DNA of 64,000 bases from Alteromonas sp. a30. GTDB lineage: Bacteria > Pseudomonadota > Gammaproteobacteria > Enterobacterales > Alteromonadaceae. This document shows positions 28,099-36,758 of this stretch, one piece after another (within the stretch, counting starts at the first letter, position 1; each line of letters begins with the position of its first letter). The notes under the pieces are model-generated. The model worked only from the letters and a program-made list of their open reading frames with translations. It ran no database searches and was not told the DNA's origin. A program made the translations under genes and the position numbers. Where the stretch lies: assembly GCF_026788005.1 (NCBI RefSeq), contig NZ_JABEPE010000002.1, positions 186,001-250,000 on the forward strand. The letters are read 5' to 3'.

Positions 28099-30327
28099 CT
28101 ATTTAAGCGCCTTCTTCGCGTACTTTTTAAGTAAGCTTGGTATATCCAGAATAAGGGCTATACCACCATCACTTGTAATGGTTGCACCGGCCATACCTGG
28201 AGTCCCTTGTAATAATTCATCAAGGGGCTTAATGACAACTTCTTCTTGTCCGATAAGCGCATCCACTACGAAGCCGACTTGAAGCGTTCCAATTTGAACA
28301 ACAACAACATGCCCTTTATCTCGTTCAATTTCCCCAGGATTACGACGAACCCATTCCCTCAGATAAAACAGAGGGATAGCCTTTGAACGAACAATCATAG
28401 TCAGCTGCCCATCAACGGTATTCGTCTTACTTAAATCGACATTTAAAATTTCGTTCACGGAACTTAACGGTAACGCAAATGTTTGCCCGCCAACAATAAT
28501 CATCAATGTCGGTAAAATCGCCAACGTCAATGGTACTTTGATTTCTAGTCGAGTTCCTTTGCCAAGTTCAGAGAAGATGTTAACCGAGCCATTTAGCTGA
28601 TTAATTTTGGTCTTAACCACATCCATCCCTACACCACGGCCGGAAATGTCAGAAATTTCAGTTTTCGTTGAAAAGCCTGGGGCAAATATTAAATTAAATG
28701 CCTCAATATCTGACATCCTTGCCGCGGCATCGGCGTCTAACACGCCTCGACTAATTGCAATACTTTTCAGCTTTTCGGCATCCATTCCTTTACCATCATC
28801 TTCAATGGTTAACAGAATATGGTCGCCTTCTTGCGAAGCGGATAACGTCACCGTACCTGTACGAGGTTTACCGCTTGCTTCACGCTCATCTGGCATTTCA
28901 ATACCGTGGTCTACAGAGTTACGAACTAAGTGGACTAACGGATCGGCTAATGCCTCTACTAAGTTTTTATCTAAGTCTGTCTCTTCACCAATAAGCTCAA
29001 GAACAATTTCTTTCTTCAAGCTTCTCGCCAAATCTCTTACTACCCGAGGGAAGCGGCCAAATACCTTTTTAATTGGCTGCATCCGGGTTTTCATTACTGC
29101 GCCTTGTAAGTCACCGGTAACGACGTCTAAGTTAGCAATTGCCTTAGACATATTCTCATCGTTAGTGTTGATACCTAAGCTCAACAATCGGTTTCTAACT
29201 AACACTAGCTCACCGACCATGTTCATTATCTGATCTAAACGTTTAGTATCAACACGAACGGTCGTTTCTGCTTGAGGCGGAGCAGCATGTTTCTTTTCAT
29301 CTTTTTTCGGCGCTGAGGCTGAAGCTGGCGCAGGCGGTTGCTTGGCTTCAGCAGCTGGCGCAGGCGCAGGTTTAACATCAGCCTTAGGCGCTTCCTTAGA
29401 TGACGAGCTTTCTCCTGAGGATTGGCTCGCCTCTTTTTCTTTATCCACTTTGGCACCGGGCCCATTGCCTTCACCGTGGAGCTGATCAAGAAGTGCTTCA
29501 AACTCATCATCGGTAATATCTTCATCATCATTCGTTGAAGTTTTTACCGCTTTAGGCTTTTCTGCTTTAGCTGGAGCTGCTTCATCTTGCCCATTACCAC
29601 TAAACTTACCTTTGCCGTGGAGCTGGTCAAGAAGTGCCTCAAACTCATCGTCTGTTATGTCTTCATCGCCACCAACATCAATAGCGGGAGGAGGAGCTTC
29701 CGACGTTTTCGATTCTTTCTTACCAGGCGCACCATTTGGACCATGGAGTTCATCTAGTAACTTTTCAAATTCATCTTCCGAAATTTCGTCGATGCCAGAA
29801 TCATCACTGCCAGCACTCGTTGGCGCTTCAGGCTCATCATCATCGAATAAATCGACGCCTAAATCGTCATTGGAGTTTGTTTCAGGAGTGGGAGTGGGTG
29901 ACGTTTTCTCGATAACAATCGGTGCTTCGTCTTCGGTTTCGGGCTTACTTAATTTATGCAGTGTTTCAATTAAGGCGGCATCGGCATGCTCTAGCGGATC
30001 TCTCGCTTTAACCTTTTCAAACATATCAACGACAACATCGGTAGCCTGTAGGATGACATCCATTAATTCCGGTGTTAGTTTCCTTTGCCCATTTCTCATG
30101 ACATCAAAAACGTTTTCTGCACCGTGACATATTTCAACCAACTCGGTAAGGGACAAGAAGCCCGCACCACCTTTTACTGTATGGTACCCACGGAAGATTG
30201 CGTTAAGTAAATCTGAATCTTCGGGATTATTTTCCAGATCGACGAGTTGTTCTTGCAGTTGTTCAAGAATCTCACCAGCTTCAACTAGAAAGTCCTGAAG
30301 AATATCCTCGTCAAGATCAAAAGACAT
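28099..30327 (-). CDS. cheA: Chemotaxis histidine kinase CheA
   Basis: 742 residues. P1 Hpt domain with phospho-His49 in YHTVKGGAGF; a long acidic/proline-alanine linker (about 130-350) in place of a normal P2; P3 dimerisation from about residue 355; P4 ATPase with HLVRNSVDHGIE, LTIEDDGKGMD and GRGVGMDVV; and a P5 CheW-like domain ending at the C-terminus. The linker carries three copies of a peptide of the form I-(T/S)-x-DEFE-x-LLD-x-LHG at residues 182-196, 224-238 and 271-285. This region is where Vibrio CheA binds ParP. The gene follows cheZ by 12 bases. Confidence 0.95.
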   Translation of the reverse strand: MSFDLDEDILQDFLVEAGEILEQLQEQLVDLENNPEDSDLLNAIFRGYHTVKGGAGFLSLTELVEICHGAENVFDVMRNGQRKLTPELMDVILQATDVVVDMFEKVKARDPLEHADAALIETLHKLSKPETEDEAPIVIEKTSPTPTPETNSNDDLGVDLFDDDEPEAPTSAGSDDSGIDEISEDEFEKLLDELHGPNGAPGKKESKTSEAPPPAIDVGGDEDITDDEFEALLDQLHGKGKFSGNGQDEAAPAKAEKPKAVKTSTNDDEDITDDEFEALLDQLHGEGNGPGAKVDKEKEASQSSGESSSSKEAPKADVKPAPAPAAEAKQPPAPASASAPKKDEKKHAAPPQAETTVRVDTKRLDQIMNMVGELVLVRNRLLSLGINTNDENMSKAIANLDVVTGDLQGAVMKTRMQPIKKVFGRFPRVVRDLARSLKKEIVLELIGEETDLDKNLVEALADPLVHLVRNSVDHGIEMPDEREASGKPRTGTVTLSASQEGDHILLTIEDDGKGMDAEKLKSIAISRGVLDADAAARMSDIEAFNLIFAPGFSTKTEISDISGRGVGMDVVKTKINQLNGSVNIFSELGKGTRLEIKVPLTLAILPTLMIIVGGQTFALPLSSVNEILNVDLSKTNTVDGQLTMIVRSKAIPLFYLREWVRRNPGEIERDKGHVVVVQIGTLQVGFVVDALIGQEEVVIKPLDELLQGTPGMAGATITSDGGIALILDIPSLLKKYAKKALK
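29473..29517 (-). repeat. CheA linker repeat, copy 3
   Basis: Encodes ITDDEFEALLDQLHG (CheA residues 271-285). It differs from copy 2 at no residue and from copy 1 at four. Nucleotide identity with copy 2 is high but not complete, so this is a selected peptide or an older duplication. Confidence 0.85.
29614..29658 (-). repeat. CheA linker repeat, copy 2
   Basis: Encodes ITDDEFEALLDQLHG (CheA residues 224-238), identical in protein to copy 3 and 47 residues from it. It is preceded by DED, like the other copies. Confidence 0.85.
29740..29784 (-). repeat. CheA linker repeat, copy 1
   Basis: Encodes ISEDEFEKLLDELHG (CheA residues 182-196), the most divergent of the three copies, 42 residues before copy 2. 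Confidence 0.82.
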
Positions 30328-30339
30328 AGATTAGTCCCC

Positions 30340-31086
30340 CTAAAAACCCAAGCTCGATAGCAGGTCATCAACATCATCCTGGCCTGATACCACATCATCT
30401 CGCGATTCTGCATCAATGATTGGTCCTTCAGGAGAATGCGCTTCGATTTCTTTTTTCTTAGTCTTCGTTTCTTCGCTCACTTCGGGCTCACCAAAGACTT
30501 TAAGAACATTTACAAGGCTGTCTTCAACCTCTTTAACCAGCTCAATGACTCGACGAATAACTTGTCCCGTCAAATCCTGATACCCCTGAGCCATGAGCAC
30601 TTCGGTCATTAATTCTGTTAACTTGGAGGAGTCGGCGCTTGATTCTTTCAAGAATTTATCAATGCTGTGACACAGTGCTTTAAACTCACCTAATTCTAGC
30701 TCTCTATTCATGAGCTTGTTCCAGTGAGGCAAGATTTCCGTTATTTCACTATTGAGCTTTTCTGCAATGGGCATACTCGTTTCTACGGCATCCATCGTTT
30801 GATTAGCAGCTTGCTCTGTTGTTTCAATAACGTAATTTAATCTTGATTGCGCGTCTGGAATATCCTCAGTTGCAAGATCAGCAATTCTTGAATCAATGTT
30901 AAAACTATTCAATGAGTCGTGCAGTTGTCGAGTCAACTTGCCTACTTCGGCAAATAATTCCATTGAATCTTGTATTTGCGTTGCTTCCAACAACGCCGTG
31001 GCAGCCTCGTTATTGCCCGTTTCTAGAAACTCAACGAGGCGCTTGGCATCTTCCACTGACATTGGCGCTTTGCTTGGATTGCTCAT
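30340..31086 (-). CDS. cheZ: CheY-P phosphatase CheZ
   Basis: A 248-residue, mostly helical protein. The phosphatase region contains VLMAQGYQDLTGQVIRRVI, whose Gln and Asp are the catalytic pair, and the C-terminal peptide DDVDDLLSSLGF is the CheY-docking tail. It speeds dephosphorylation of CheY-P. The ATG at 31084-31086 follows a clear AGGAG. It lies 38 bases past cheY and 12 before cheA. Confidence 0.95.
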   Translation of the reverse strand: MSNPSKAPMSVEDAKRLVEFLETGNNEAATALLEATQIQDSMELFAEVGKLTRQLHDSLNSFNIDSRIADLATEDIPDAQSRLNYVIETTEQAANQTMDAVETSMPIAEKLNSEITEILPHWNKLMNRELELGEFKALCHSIDKFLKESSADSSKLTELMTEVLMAQGYQDLTGQVIRRVIELVKEVEDSLVNVLKVFGEPEVSEETKTKKKEIEAHSPEGPIIDAESRDDVVSGQDDVDDLLSSLGF

Positions 31087-31124
31087 GGTGAGACCTCTCC
31101 TCAGATTAACAGGATCAGCCCAGA

Positions 31125-31508
31125 CTAATCTAAACGTTCAAAGATTTTATCGAGCTTCTCTTTCAACGTAGCTGCTGTAAACGGTTTTACAACATAACCA
31201 TTCACGCCCGCTTGCGCTGCCGCAACGATTTGTTCTTTTTTCGCTTCTGCTGTTACCATTAAAACGGGAATATCCTTAAGATTATCATCTGCGCGGATTG
31301 CTCTTAAAAGATCGATTCCTTGCATACCTGGCATATTCCAGTCAGTAACAACAAAGTCAAAATCACCCTGTTGAAGCATAGGCAACGCGGTGCTGCCATC
31401 ATCGGCTTCCTGCACATTTGTAAACCCTAAATCTTTTAACAAGTTCTTAATGATACGCCTCATTGTTGAAAAATCGTCAACAACAAGAATCTTCATATTT
31501 TTATCCAA
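31125..31508 (-). CDS. cheY: Chemotaxis response regulator CheY
   Basis: A 127-residue single receiver domain: acidic pair D11-D12, phospho-acceptor D56 in [10 protein letters not shown]86 in VMVTAEAK and K108 in YVVKPF. Phosphorylated by CheA, it binds FliM and FliN to change motor rotation. The TTG at 31506-31508 is the likely start, because GGAGG lies five bases upstream and the resulting start ([13 protein letters not shown]) matches the Vibrio form. The ATG at 31496 is an alternative. A GTG/TTG start further upstream at 31535 is not supported. Confidence 0.95.
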   Translation of the reverse strand: MDKNMKILVVDDFSTMRRIIKNLLKDLGFTNVQEADDGSTALPMLQQGDFDFVVTDWNMPGMQGIDLLRAIRADDNLKDIPVLMVTAEAKKEQIVAAAQAGVNGYVVKPFTAATLKEKLDKIFERLD

Positions 31509-31554
31509 AACCGCCTCCAAAAAGGACCAGATCAACTGCTATTATTGTACTTAT

Positions 31555-32280
31555 TTACTCAGCTTGCCAAGACTGCATCCGTGACTTTAGCCTCATCATA
31601 GCCTGGCTATGTATCTGACTAACTCGCGACTCGCTCACTTCCAGTACTTCACCAATTTCTCTAAGATTTAGCTCTTCATCGTAATAGAGAGACAACACAA
31701 TCGCCTCTCTCTCAGGCAAGGTTGTAATGGCATGCGCCAATGCTTTTTGAAATTCCCCTTGCATAAGATCATCCAAGGGACGATCCAAACCTTTGTTGCT
31801 CTCTGTCGTCAGAACGTCTTCCGTAACGCCTAAATCTTCAATGCCGATCATTTTGCCAGCATTTACTTCATTTAGCATCTGATGATAATCGTTAACCGAC
31901 ACATTTAACTTTCGCGCAATATCTACGTCCTTTGCATCAGCGCCAGTTTCTCTTTCGACTTCGTTGATAGCCTCGGCAATGGCTCGACTGTTTTTATGAA
32001 CAGAGCGGGGAGTCCAATCACCTTTACGTATATCATCAAGCATAGCACCTCTGATGCGAATGCCTGCGAAAGTTTCAAAACTCGCGCCTTTACTACCATC
32101 GAAATTACGCGCGGCTTCAAGCAATCCAATCATTCCTGCTTGAATCAAATCATCAACTAACACACTTGCGGGCAATCTTGCCATTAAATGATGAGCAATG
32201 CGCTTAACAAGTAGCGCATGTTTCTCTACCAACTGCTGTTTTGTGTCAAGTTGCCGATATGCTGCTGCTTTGTTATTCAC
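31555..32280 (-). CDS. fliA: Flagellar sigma factor FliA (sigma-28)
   Basis: 241 residues. Region 2 has HLMARLPASVLVDDLIQAGMIGLLEAA and FETFAGIRIRGAMLDDIR, region 3 has DWTPRSVHK, and region 4 has LREIGEVLEVSESRVSQIHSQA. It directs RNA polymerase to late flagellar and chemotaxis genes. The GTG start (32278-32280) overlaps the flhG stop as GTGA. An FlgM anti-sigma gene is not in the window. Confidence 0.95.
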   Translation of the reverse strand: MNNKAAAYRQLDTKQQLVEKHALLVKRIAHHLMARLPASVLVDDLIQAGMIGLLEAARNFDGSKGASFETFAGIRIRGAMLDDIRKGDWTPRSVHKNSRAIAEAINEVERETGADAKDVDIARKLNVSVNDYHQMLNEVNAGKMIGIEDLGVTEDVLTTESNKGLDRPLDDLMQGEFQKALAHAITTLPEREAIVLSLYYDEELNLREIGEVLEVSESRVSQIHSQAMMRLKSRMQSWQAE

Positions 32281-33143
32281 GCTTGGTCACTTATCGCCTG
32301 TTTGTTCACCAGTTGCTCTAAGAAAAACTCTAAATGACCGCCCGGTTGATTCGGGATTGGCCACTTAAGCGCCGTCTTAGCCAAATTCATTACTGCAATG
32401 GAAGCTGGTGAATTAGGAAATGCTTCTACAATTGCTTTTTGCTTTCTAACCGCTAAGCGAATATTTTCGTCGTAGGGTACCGTTGCTACTAATTCTAATG
32501 CAACATCAAGAAAGCGATTTGTTACTTTTGATAGTTTAGCAAAGAGTTCCTGACCTTCTCTAACATTACGAACCATATTAGCCACAATTTTAAAGCGGAA
32601 AACACCATAATCTCTGTTTAACAACTTCATCAAAGCGTAAGCATCAGTAAGCGAGGTAGGTTCGTTACACACAACCACCATGACATCTTGCGACGCTTTG
32701 GCAAAGCTTAACACCATTCCTGATATTCCAGCTGCCGTATCAACGAGTAATACATCAATCGGTGTGCGTAATTCGCTAAACGCCCTTATTAAGCCAGCAT
32801 GTTCAGCAGCAGTCAATTCTGTCATTGACTGAGTTCCACTTGTGGCTGGAGCGATTTTAATTCCGTGAGGCCCCTCGACGAGCACATCATCTAGTGTGCA
32901 TTCTCCCGAAAGGACATGGGAGAGGTTTTTACTAACACGCAATCCCAGCATAACGTCAACATTGGCCAGACCTAAATCAGCGTCCAGCACCATAACGCGT
33001 TTTCCCAGTTTTGCCATAGCAATAGCCGTATTAAGGGTGATGTTGGTTTTACCAACCCCCCCTTTTCCGCCTGTAATTGCTATAACTTTTGTTAATCCTG
33101 GTTGATTCATTCTTCTCAAACTACTCGCTTGATCCTCTATCAT
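32277..33143 (-). CDS. flhG: Flagellar number regulator FlhG (FleN), MinD-like ATPase
   Basis: 288 residues. The N-terminal DQASSLR (residues 4-10) is the conserved DQAxxLR helix that contacts FleQ/FlrA or stimulates the FlhF GTPase. It is followed by the deviant Walker A TGGKGGVGKTNITLN, VLDADLGLANVDVMLGL and VDTAAGISGMVLSF. A C-terminal amphipathic membrane-targeting helix is likely. It limits flagellar number by restraining FlrA (encoded at 53023-54468) and FlhF. ATG overlaps the flhF stop (ATGA). Confidence 0.95.
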   Translation of the reverse strand: MIEDQASSLRRMNQPGLTKVIAITGGKGGVGKTNITLNTAIAMAKLGKRVMVLDADLGLANVDVMLGLRVSKNLSHVLSGECTLDDVLVEGPHGIKIAPATSGTQSMTELTAAEHAGLIRAFSELRTPIDVLLVDTAAGISGMVLSFAKASQDVMVVVCNEPTSLTDAYALMKLLNRDYGVFRFKIVANMVRNVREGQELFAKLSKVTNRFLDVALELVATVPYDENIRLAVRKQKAIVEAFPNSPASIAVMNLAKTALKWPIPNQPGGHLEFFLEQLVNKQAISDQA

Positions 33144-34573
33144 ACTGCGACTGCTGACCGTTTAATTTGTTCTGCTGTAGTATGCGGTAAACAATATTTT
33201 TTATAAAGCTTTGCCGCGGCCGATACTAAATATTTTGCATCTGCAATTCTTAAATCTTCAGGAACCCGCTGACCATCTGTTGAATAACACACTGGCAGTC
33301 CCCTTTGGATGGCTACACTCACTGCTTCGCCAAGGCTGTAGCATTCATCTAACTTCGTAAATATACAACCTTTCATTGCATCTTGCTGGAAAGCAGAGAA
33401 CGTTTTCTCTAATACTTGTCTTTGGGAGTTCGCTTGGACAACCAAGTATTTGTCGACTTTTATACCAGTGTTTGCATTTAAAGTCTCTAACTGCTTGATT
33501 AAACGCGCATCACGCTGCCCAAACCCTGCTGTATCTACCAATACTAACTTTTTATTTCTAAATTGGTATAAAACATCTGATAACTCTTGTTCGTTCGCTG
33601 CTTTTTTAACCGGACACCCCAGAATTTTCCCATAAGTAGCCAATTGGTCGTAAGCAGCAATGCGATAACTATCTATTGTTACCATAGCGACTTGGTCTGC
33701 ACCATATTTTTGCGCGAATTGTGCGGCCAACTTCGCAATTGTCGTTGTTTTTCCGCAGCCCGTCGGACCCACTAAGGCTACAACGCCACCTTTTGTCAAA
33801 ATATCGTCAGTCCCCGTTCTCAATTTATTTGCTAACAATTTAAGAATAAACAACCAAGCTTCGCGCTCATTCGCACTTTCAGGCGCATAAGAAACGACAT
33901 CTTCGGCTAACTGTTGGCTAATGCCCATATCAACCAAACGGGCAACTAAAAAAGATTGTAAAGGGTGGCTGCGTTGCTTCTCTTGCTTTAACAAACCAGA
34001 CACTTGAAATTCTAAAACATCACGTAATGATTTGAGTTCTTGGCGAATTTCATCAATCGCAGTGTCATCAGCAGGCGAAGGATTTGAAGCTGGTCTTTGA
34101 TAATCTGACATGGATGCAACATTATTTGTATTCGATGCTTTGCTCACTTCAGTCTCAGGGTTCGACTGATAATGTGAGGCTGGAGATGCTTTTGGTGCTT
34201 GTGCTGTTGCATTAGTTACAGGTGTCGCTGGTGCATTATGCACAGACTCTCCACCCAAAGATTGCTGCTGTTTTTCCAATAATGCTTTTAAACTATCAGA
34301 GCCCGACTCGCCAATAATTTCACTTAAAGAAGCTGAAGGCTTGATGCTACTTTTTGCTTTAACAGGCGTATCTTGAACAAACCTTGGTGGCGAACCTGCC
34401 CCTGCTTTTGGAGCAGTTTGTGCTGGCGCTGGCTCATTGTCATAAGCTGCTACGATTTCTACGCCGTCTGCCAGCTTCTTGTTAGACATGATCACTGCAT
34501 CACTGCCCAGTTCCGTTTTCACCTGATTTAACGCTTCACGCATGTCTTTACCGAAAAAACGTCTAATTTTCAT
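33140..34573 (-). CDS. flhF: Polar flagellum placement GTPase FlhF
   Basis: A 477-residue SRP-type GTPase. The N-terminal basic region starts MKIRRFFGKDMREALNQVK, a variable Ala/Pro/Ser-rich linker covers about 45-170, and the N-domain helices 170-260. The G domain has GPTGCGKT (269-276), TIDSYRIAAYDQL, VDTAGFGQRD and TKLDE. It marks the cell pole and recruits the MS-ring protein FliF. It follows flhA by 25 bases and overlaps flhG. Confidence 0.95.
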   Translation of the reverse strand: MKIRRFFGKDMREALNQVKTELGSDAVIMSNKKLADGVEIVAAYDNEPAPAQTAPKAGAGSPPRFVQDTPVKAKSSIKPSASLSEIIGESGSDSLKALLEKQQQSLGGESVHNAPATPVTNATAQAPKASPASHYQSNPETEVSKASNTNNVASMSDYQRPASNPSPADDTAIDEIRQELKSLRDVLEFQVSGLLKQEKQRSHPLQSFLVARLVDMGISQQLAEDVVSYAPESANEREAWLFILKLLANKLRTGTDDILTKGGVVALVGPTGCGKTTTIAKLAAQFAQKYGADQVAMVTIDSYRIAAYDQLATYGKILGCPVKKAANEQELSDVLYQFRNKKLVLVDTAGFGQRDARLIKQLETLNANTGIKVDKYLVVQANSQRQVLEKTFSAFQQDAMKGCIFTKLDECYSLGEAVSVAIQRGLPVCYSTDGQRVPEDLRIADAKYLVSAAAKLYKKYCLPHTTAEQIKRSAVAV

Positions 34574-34598
34574 ACATCACCTTCGTGCTAGTGTCAGA

Positions 34599-36701
34599 TT
34601 ATTGGCCAACGGCACTTACAATCTTAATTTGTTTGTCATCAGGGACTTCTTGATAAGACAGTACATGTAACCCTGAAATACTGTGCTTCAAGAAGCGAGA
34701 TAACACTGGGCGTAACATCCCGGACGTGAGTAGTACCGCAGGTTCACCTTCTAATTCTTGCTGTTGAGATGCCTCATTTAGCGAAGATTGAAGTTTTTCT
34801 GCGAGTCCAGGTTCGATGCCAGCGCCATCTTCCCCTCCAGCTTGAAGAGACTGATGCAACATCTGTTCCAACTCTGGCGCCAAAGTTATGACAGGAATTT
34901 CTCGGTTAGATCCGTTTATCTCCTGAACGATTAATCTCTTCAGGGCGATGCGCACGGCAGAGACCAGTACATCAGGGTCTTGCGTCTTCGGTCCATACTC
35001 AGAAAGTGTTTGAACAATAGTGCGTAAATCGCGAATTGGAATGCCTTCAAATAGTAATGTCTGTAGAACACGAACCACGGTACTTAACGGTAAAATGTCA
35101 GGTACTAAGCCCTCAACCAACTTCGGATTATTCTTAGCAAGCATATCCAGAAGCTGCTGAACTTCTTCATAGCCAAGCAATTGATAAGCATTAGTGGTGA
35201 GCAACTGGCTCATATGAGTTGCAACGACCGTTGCAGCGTCTACTACTGTGTAACCTAGAGTTTGAGCGTGCTCTCTTTGTTCTGGGCGAATCCATACGGC
35301 TTCAAGACCAAATGCAGGATCAACTGTTGGCGTGCCCTCTAAGGTGCCAAAAACTTGACCCGGATTAATCGCTAATTCATCGTCGTGACTGATTTCAGCA
35401 TCCCCCACACTGACCCCCATCATCGAAATACTGTAAGTATTCGGCGTCAAATCTAAATTATCTCGGATATGCACAGGTGGAATAAGGAAGCCCAACTCTT
35501 GAGATAACTTCTTACGAACTCCTTTAATACGTTGAAGCAACTCACCACCCTGCGCCTTATCAACCAACGGAATTAAACGATACCCTACTTCTAAACCAAT
35601 GGTATCGACCTGTTGTACGTCATCCCAGCCAAGCTCTTTTACTTCAATGGGTTTATTAGACGTTTGCTCTTTCGATGCATCCGAGGCTTTGGCTATCTCT
35701 GTCGATTCTTTGGCACGCTTTTGATCCCAGTATGCAATTCCACCAATCAATGCAGAGAAACCCAAAAATGCAACATGAGGCATTCCCGGTACAACGCCCA
35801 TCACGAATAAAATGCCGCAAGTAACCCACAAGGCACGAGGATTACCTAATTGCTCTTTCATTACGCTACCCATTTCCTGGGTATCATTTTCACGGGTTAC
35901 GATAATTGCCGTTGCAACAGAAAGAAGTAATGATGGAATTTGCGCAACAAGGCCGTCACCAATGGTCAACAATGTATAAATTTCAATGGCTTGGCTAAAT
36001 GGTAAGTTGTGTTGGATCATGCCGATAAACAAACCACCTACCACGTTAATCAACATGATGAATAGACCGGCTACCGCATCCCCTTTTACGAACTTAGACG
36101 CACCATCCATTGACCCGTAAAAGTCTGCTTCAGCGGTGATTTCTTCGCGGCGTTTACGTGCTTCATCAGAGTCGATATAGCCTGCGTTGAGGTCTGCATC
36201 GATAGCCATTTGCTTGCCTGGCATAGCGTCCAATGTAAAGCGAGCACTAACTTCTGAGATACGACCCGCACCAGCAGTTACCACTTTAAAGTTGATAATA
36301 AGTAAGATAGCGAAAACAACGATACCAACCGCGAAATTACCACCGATAACCACTTCACCAAACGCCTGAATAACCTTACCTGCTGCGTCACCACCTTCAT
36401 GACCTTCAAGCAAAACAACTCGGGTAGATGCAATATTCAGCGCAAGCCTTAATACCGTTGCAATCAACAGGACAAAAGGGAACAAACCGAAGTCTACCGG
36501 TTTTCTGGTAAAAACCGACACCAGAATAACTACGAGAGAAAGCGCAATGTTGAAACTGAAAAGAATATCCAGCAGGAATGCAGGCATGGGAAGAATAACC
36601 ATTCCCATGATAGCAAGTAGCACTAATGGAGTGCCTAACCCGCTGGTTATTTGTTTGATTTGAGCTTGATCTACCTGCTTAAAGTAAGTCGCCAGTTGCA
36701 T
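34599..36701 (-). CDS. flhA: Flagellar export gate protein FlhA
   Basis: 700 residues. About eight N-terminal membrane helices, with the FHIPEP-family segment RISEVSARFTLDAMPGKQMA and the conserved charged loop after it, are followed by a large cytoplasmic export domain (about 360-700) with QVFGTLEGTPTVDPAFGLEAVW. It forms the nonameric export gate with FlhB, FliP, FliQ and FliR. It is the first gene of the unit running to cheA. A sigma-54 element lies 36-53 bases upstream of its ATG. Confidence 0.96.
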   Translation of the reverse strand: MQLATYFKQVDQAQIKQITSGLGTPLVLLAIMGMVILPMPAFLLDILFSFNIALSLVVILVSVFTRKPVDFGLFPFVLLIATVLRLALNIASTRVVLLEGHEGGDAAGKVIQAFGEVVIGGNFAVGIVVFAILLIINFKVVTAGAGRISEVSARFTLDAMPGKQMAIDADLNAGYIDSDEARKRREEITAEADFYGSMDGASKFVKGDAVAGLFIMLINVVGGLFIGMIQHNLPFSQAIEIYTLLTIGDGLVAQIPSLLLSVATAIIVTRENDTQEMGSVMKEQLGNPRALWVTCGILFVMGVVPGMPHVAFLGFSALIGGIAYWDQKRAKESTEIAKASDASKEQTSNKPIEVKELGWDDVQQVDTIGLEVGYRLIPLVDKAQGGELLQRIKGVRKKLSQELGFLIPPVHIRDNLDLTPNTYSISMMGVSVGDAEISHDDELAINPGQVFGTLEGTPTVDPAFGLEAVWIRPEQREHAQTLGYTVVDAATVVATHMSQLLTTNAYQLLGYEEVQQLLDMLAKNNPKLVEGLVPDILPLSTVVRVLQTLLFEGIPIRDLRTIVQTLSEYGPKTQDPDVLVSAVRIALKRLIVQEINGSNREIPVITLAPELEQMLHQSLQAGGEDGAGIEPGLAEKLQSSLNEASQQQELEGEPAVLLTSGMLRPVLSRFLKHSISGLHVLSYQEVPDDKQIKIVSAVGQ

Positions 36702-36736
36702 GCTGTTTCACTAAAAAATTGACAGATGCAAGCTAA

Positions 36737-36754
36737 AAGCAATAATCCTGCCAA
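36737..36754 (-). promoter_or_regulatory. Sigma-54 promoter element upstream of flhA
   Basis: The minus strand reads TTGGCAGGATTATTGCTTT. The GG (36751-36752) and GC (36739-36740) are exactly ten bases apart and both half sites match the sigma-54 consensus well. It lies just past the flhB stop (36759), so flhA can be transcribed separately from fliK-flhB. FlrA or FlrC would be the activator. Confidence 0.75.
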
Positions 36755-36758
36755 TTTA

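Noticed and set aside
28607-29233. A 208-residue open frame on the plus strand opposite cheA
   Set aside because: It lies wholly antisense to the conserved kinase domains of cheA, has no recognisable motif and a serine/isoleucine/asparagine-rich composition typical of a reverse-strand shadow.
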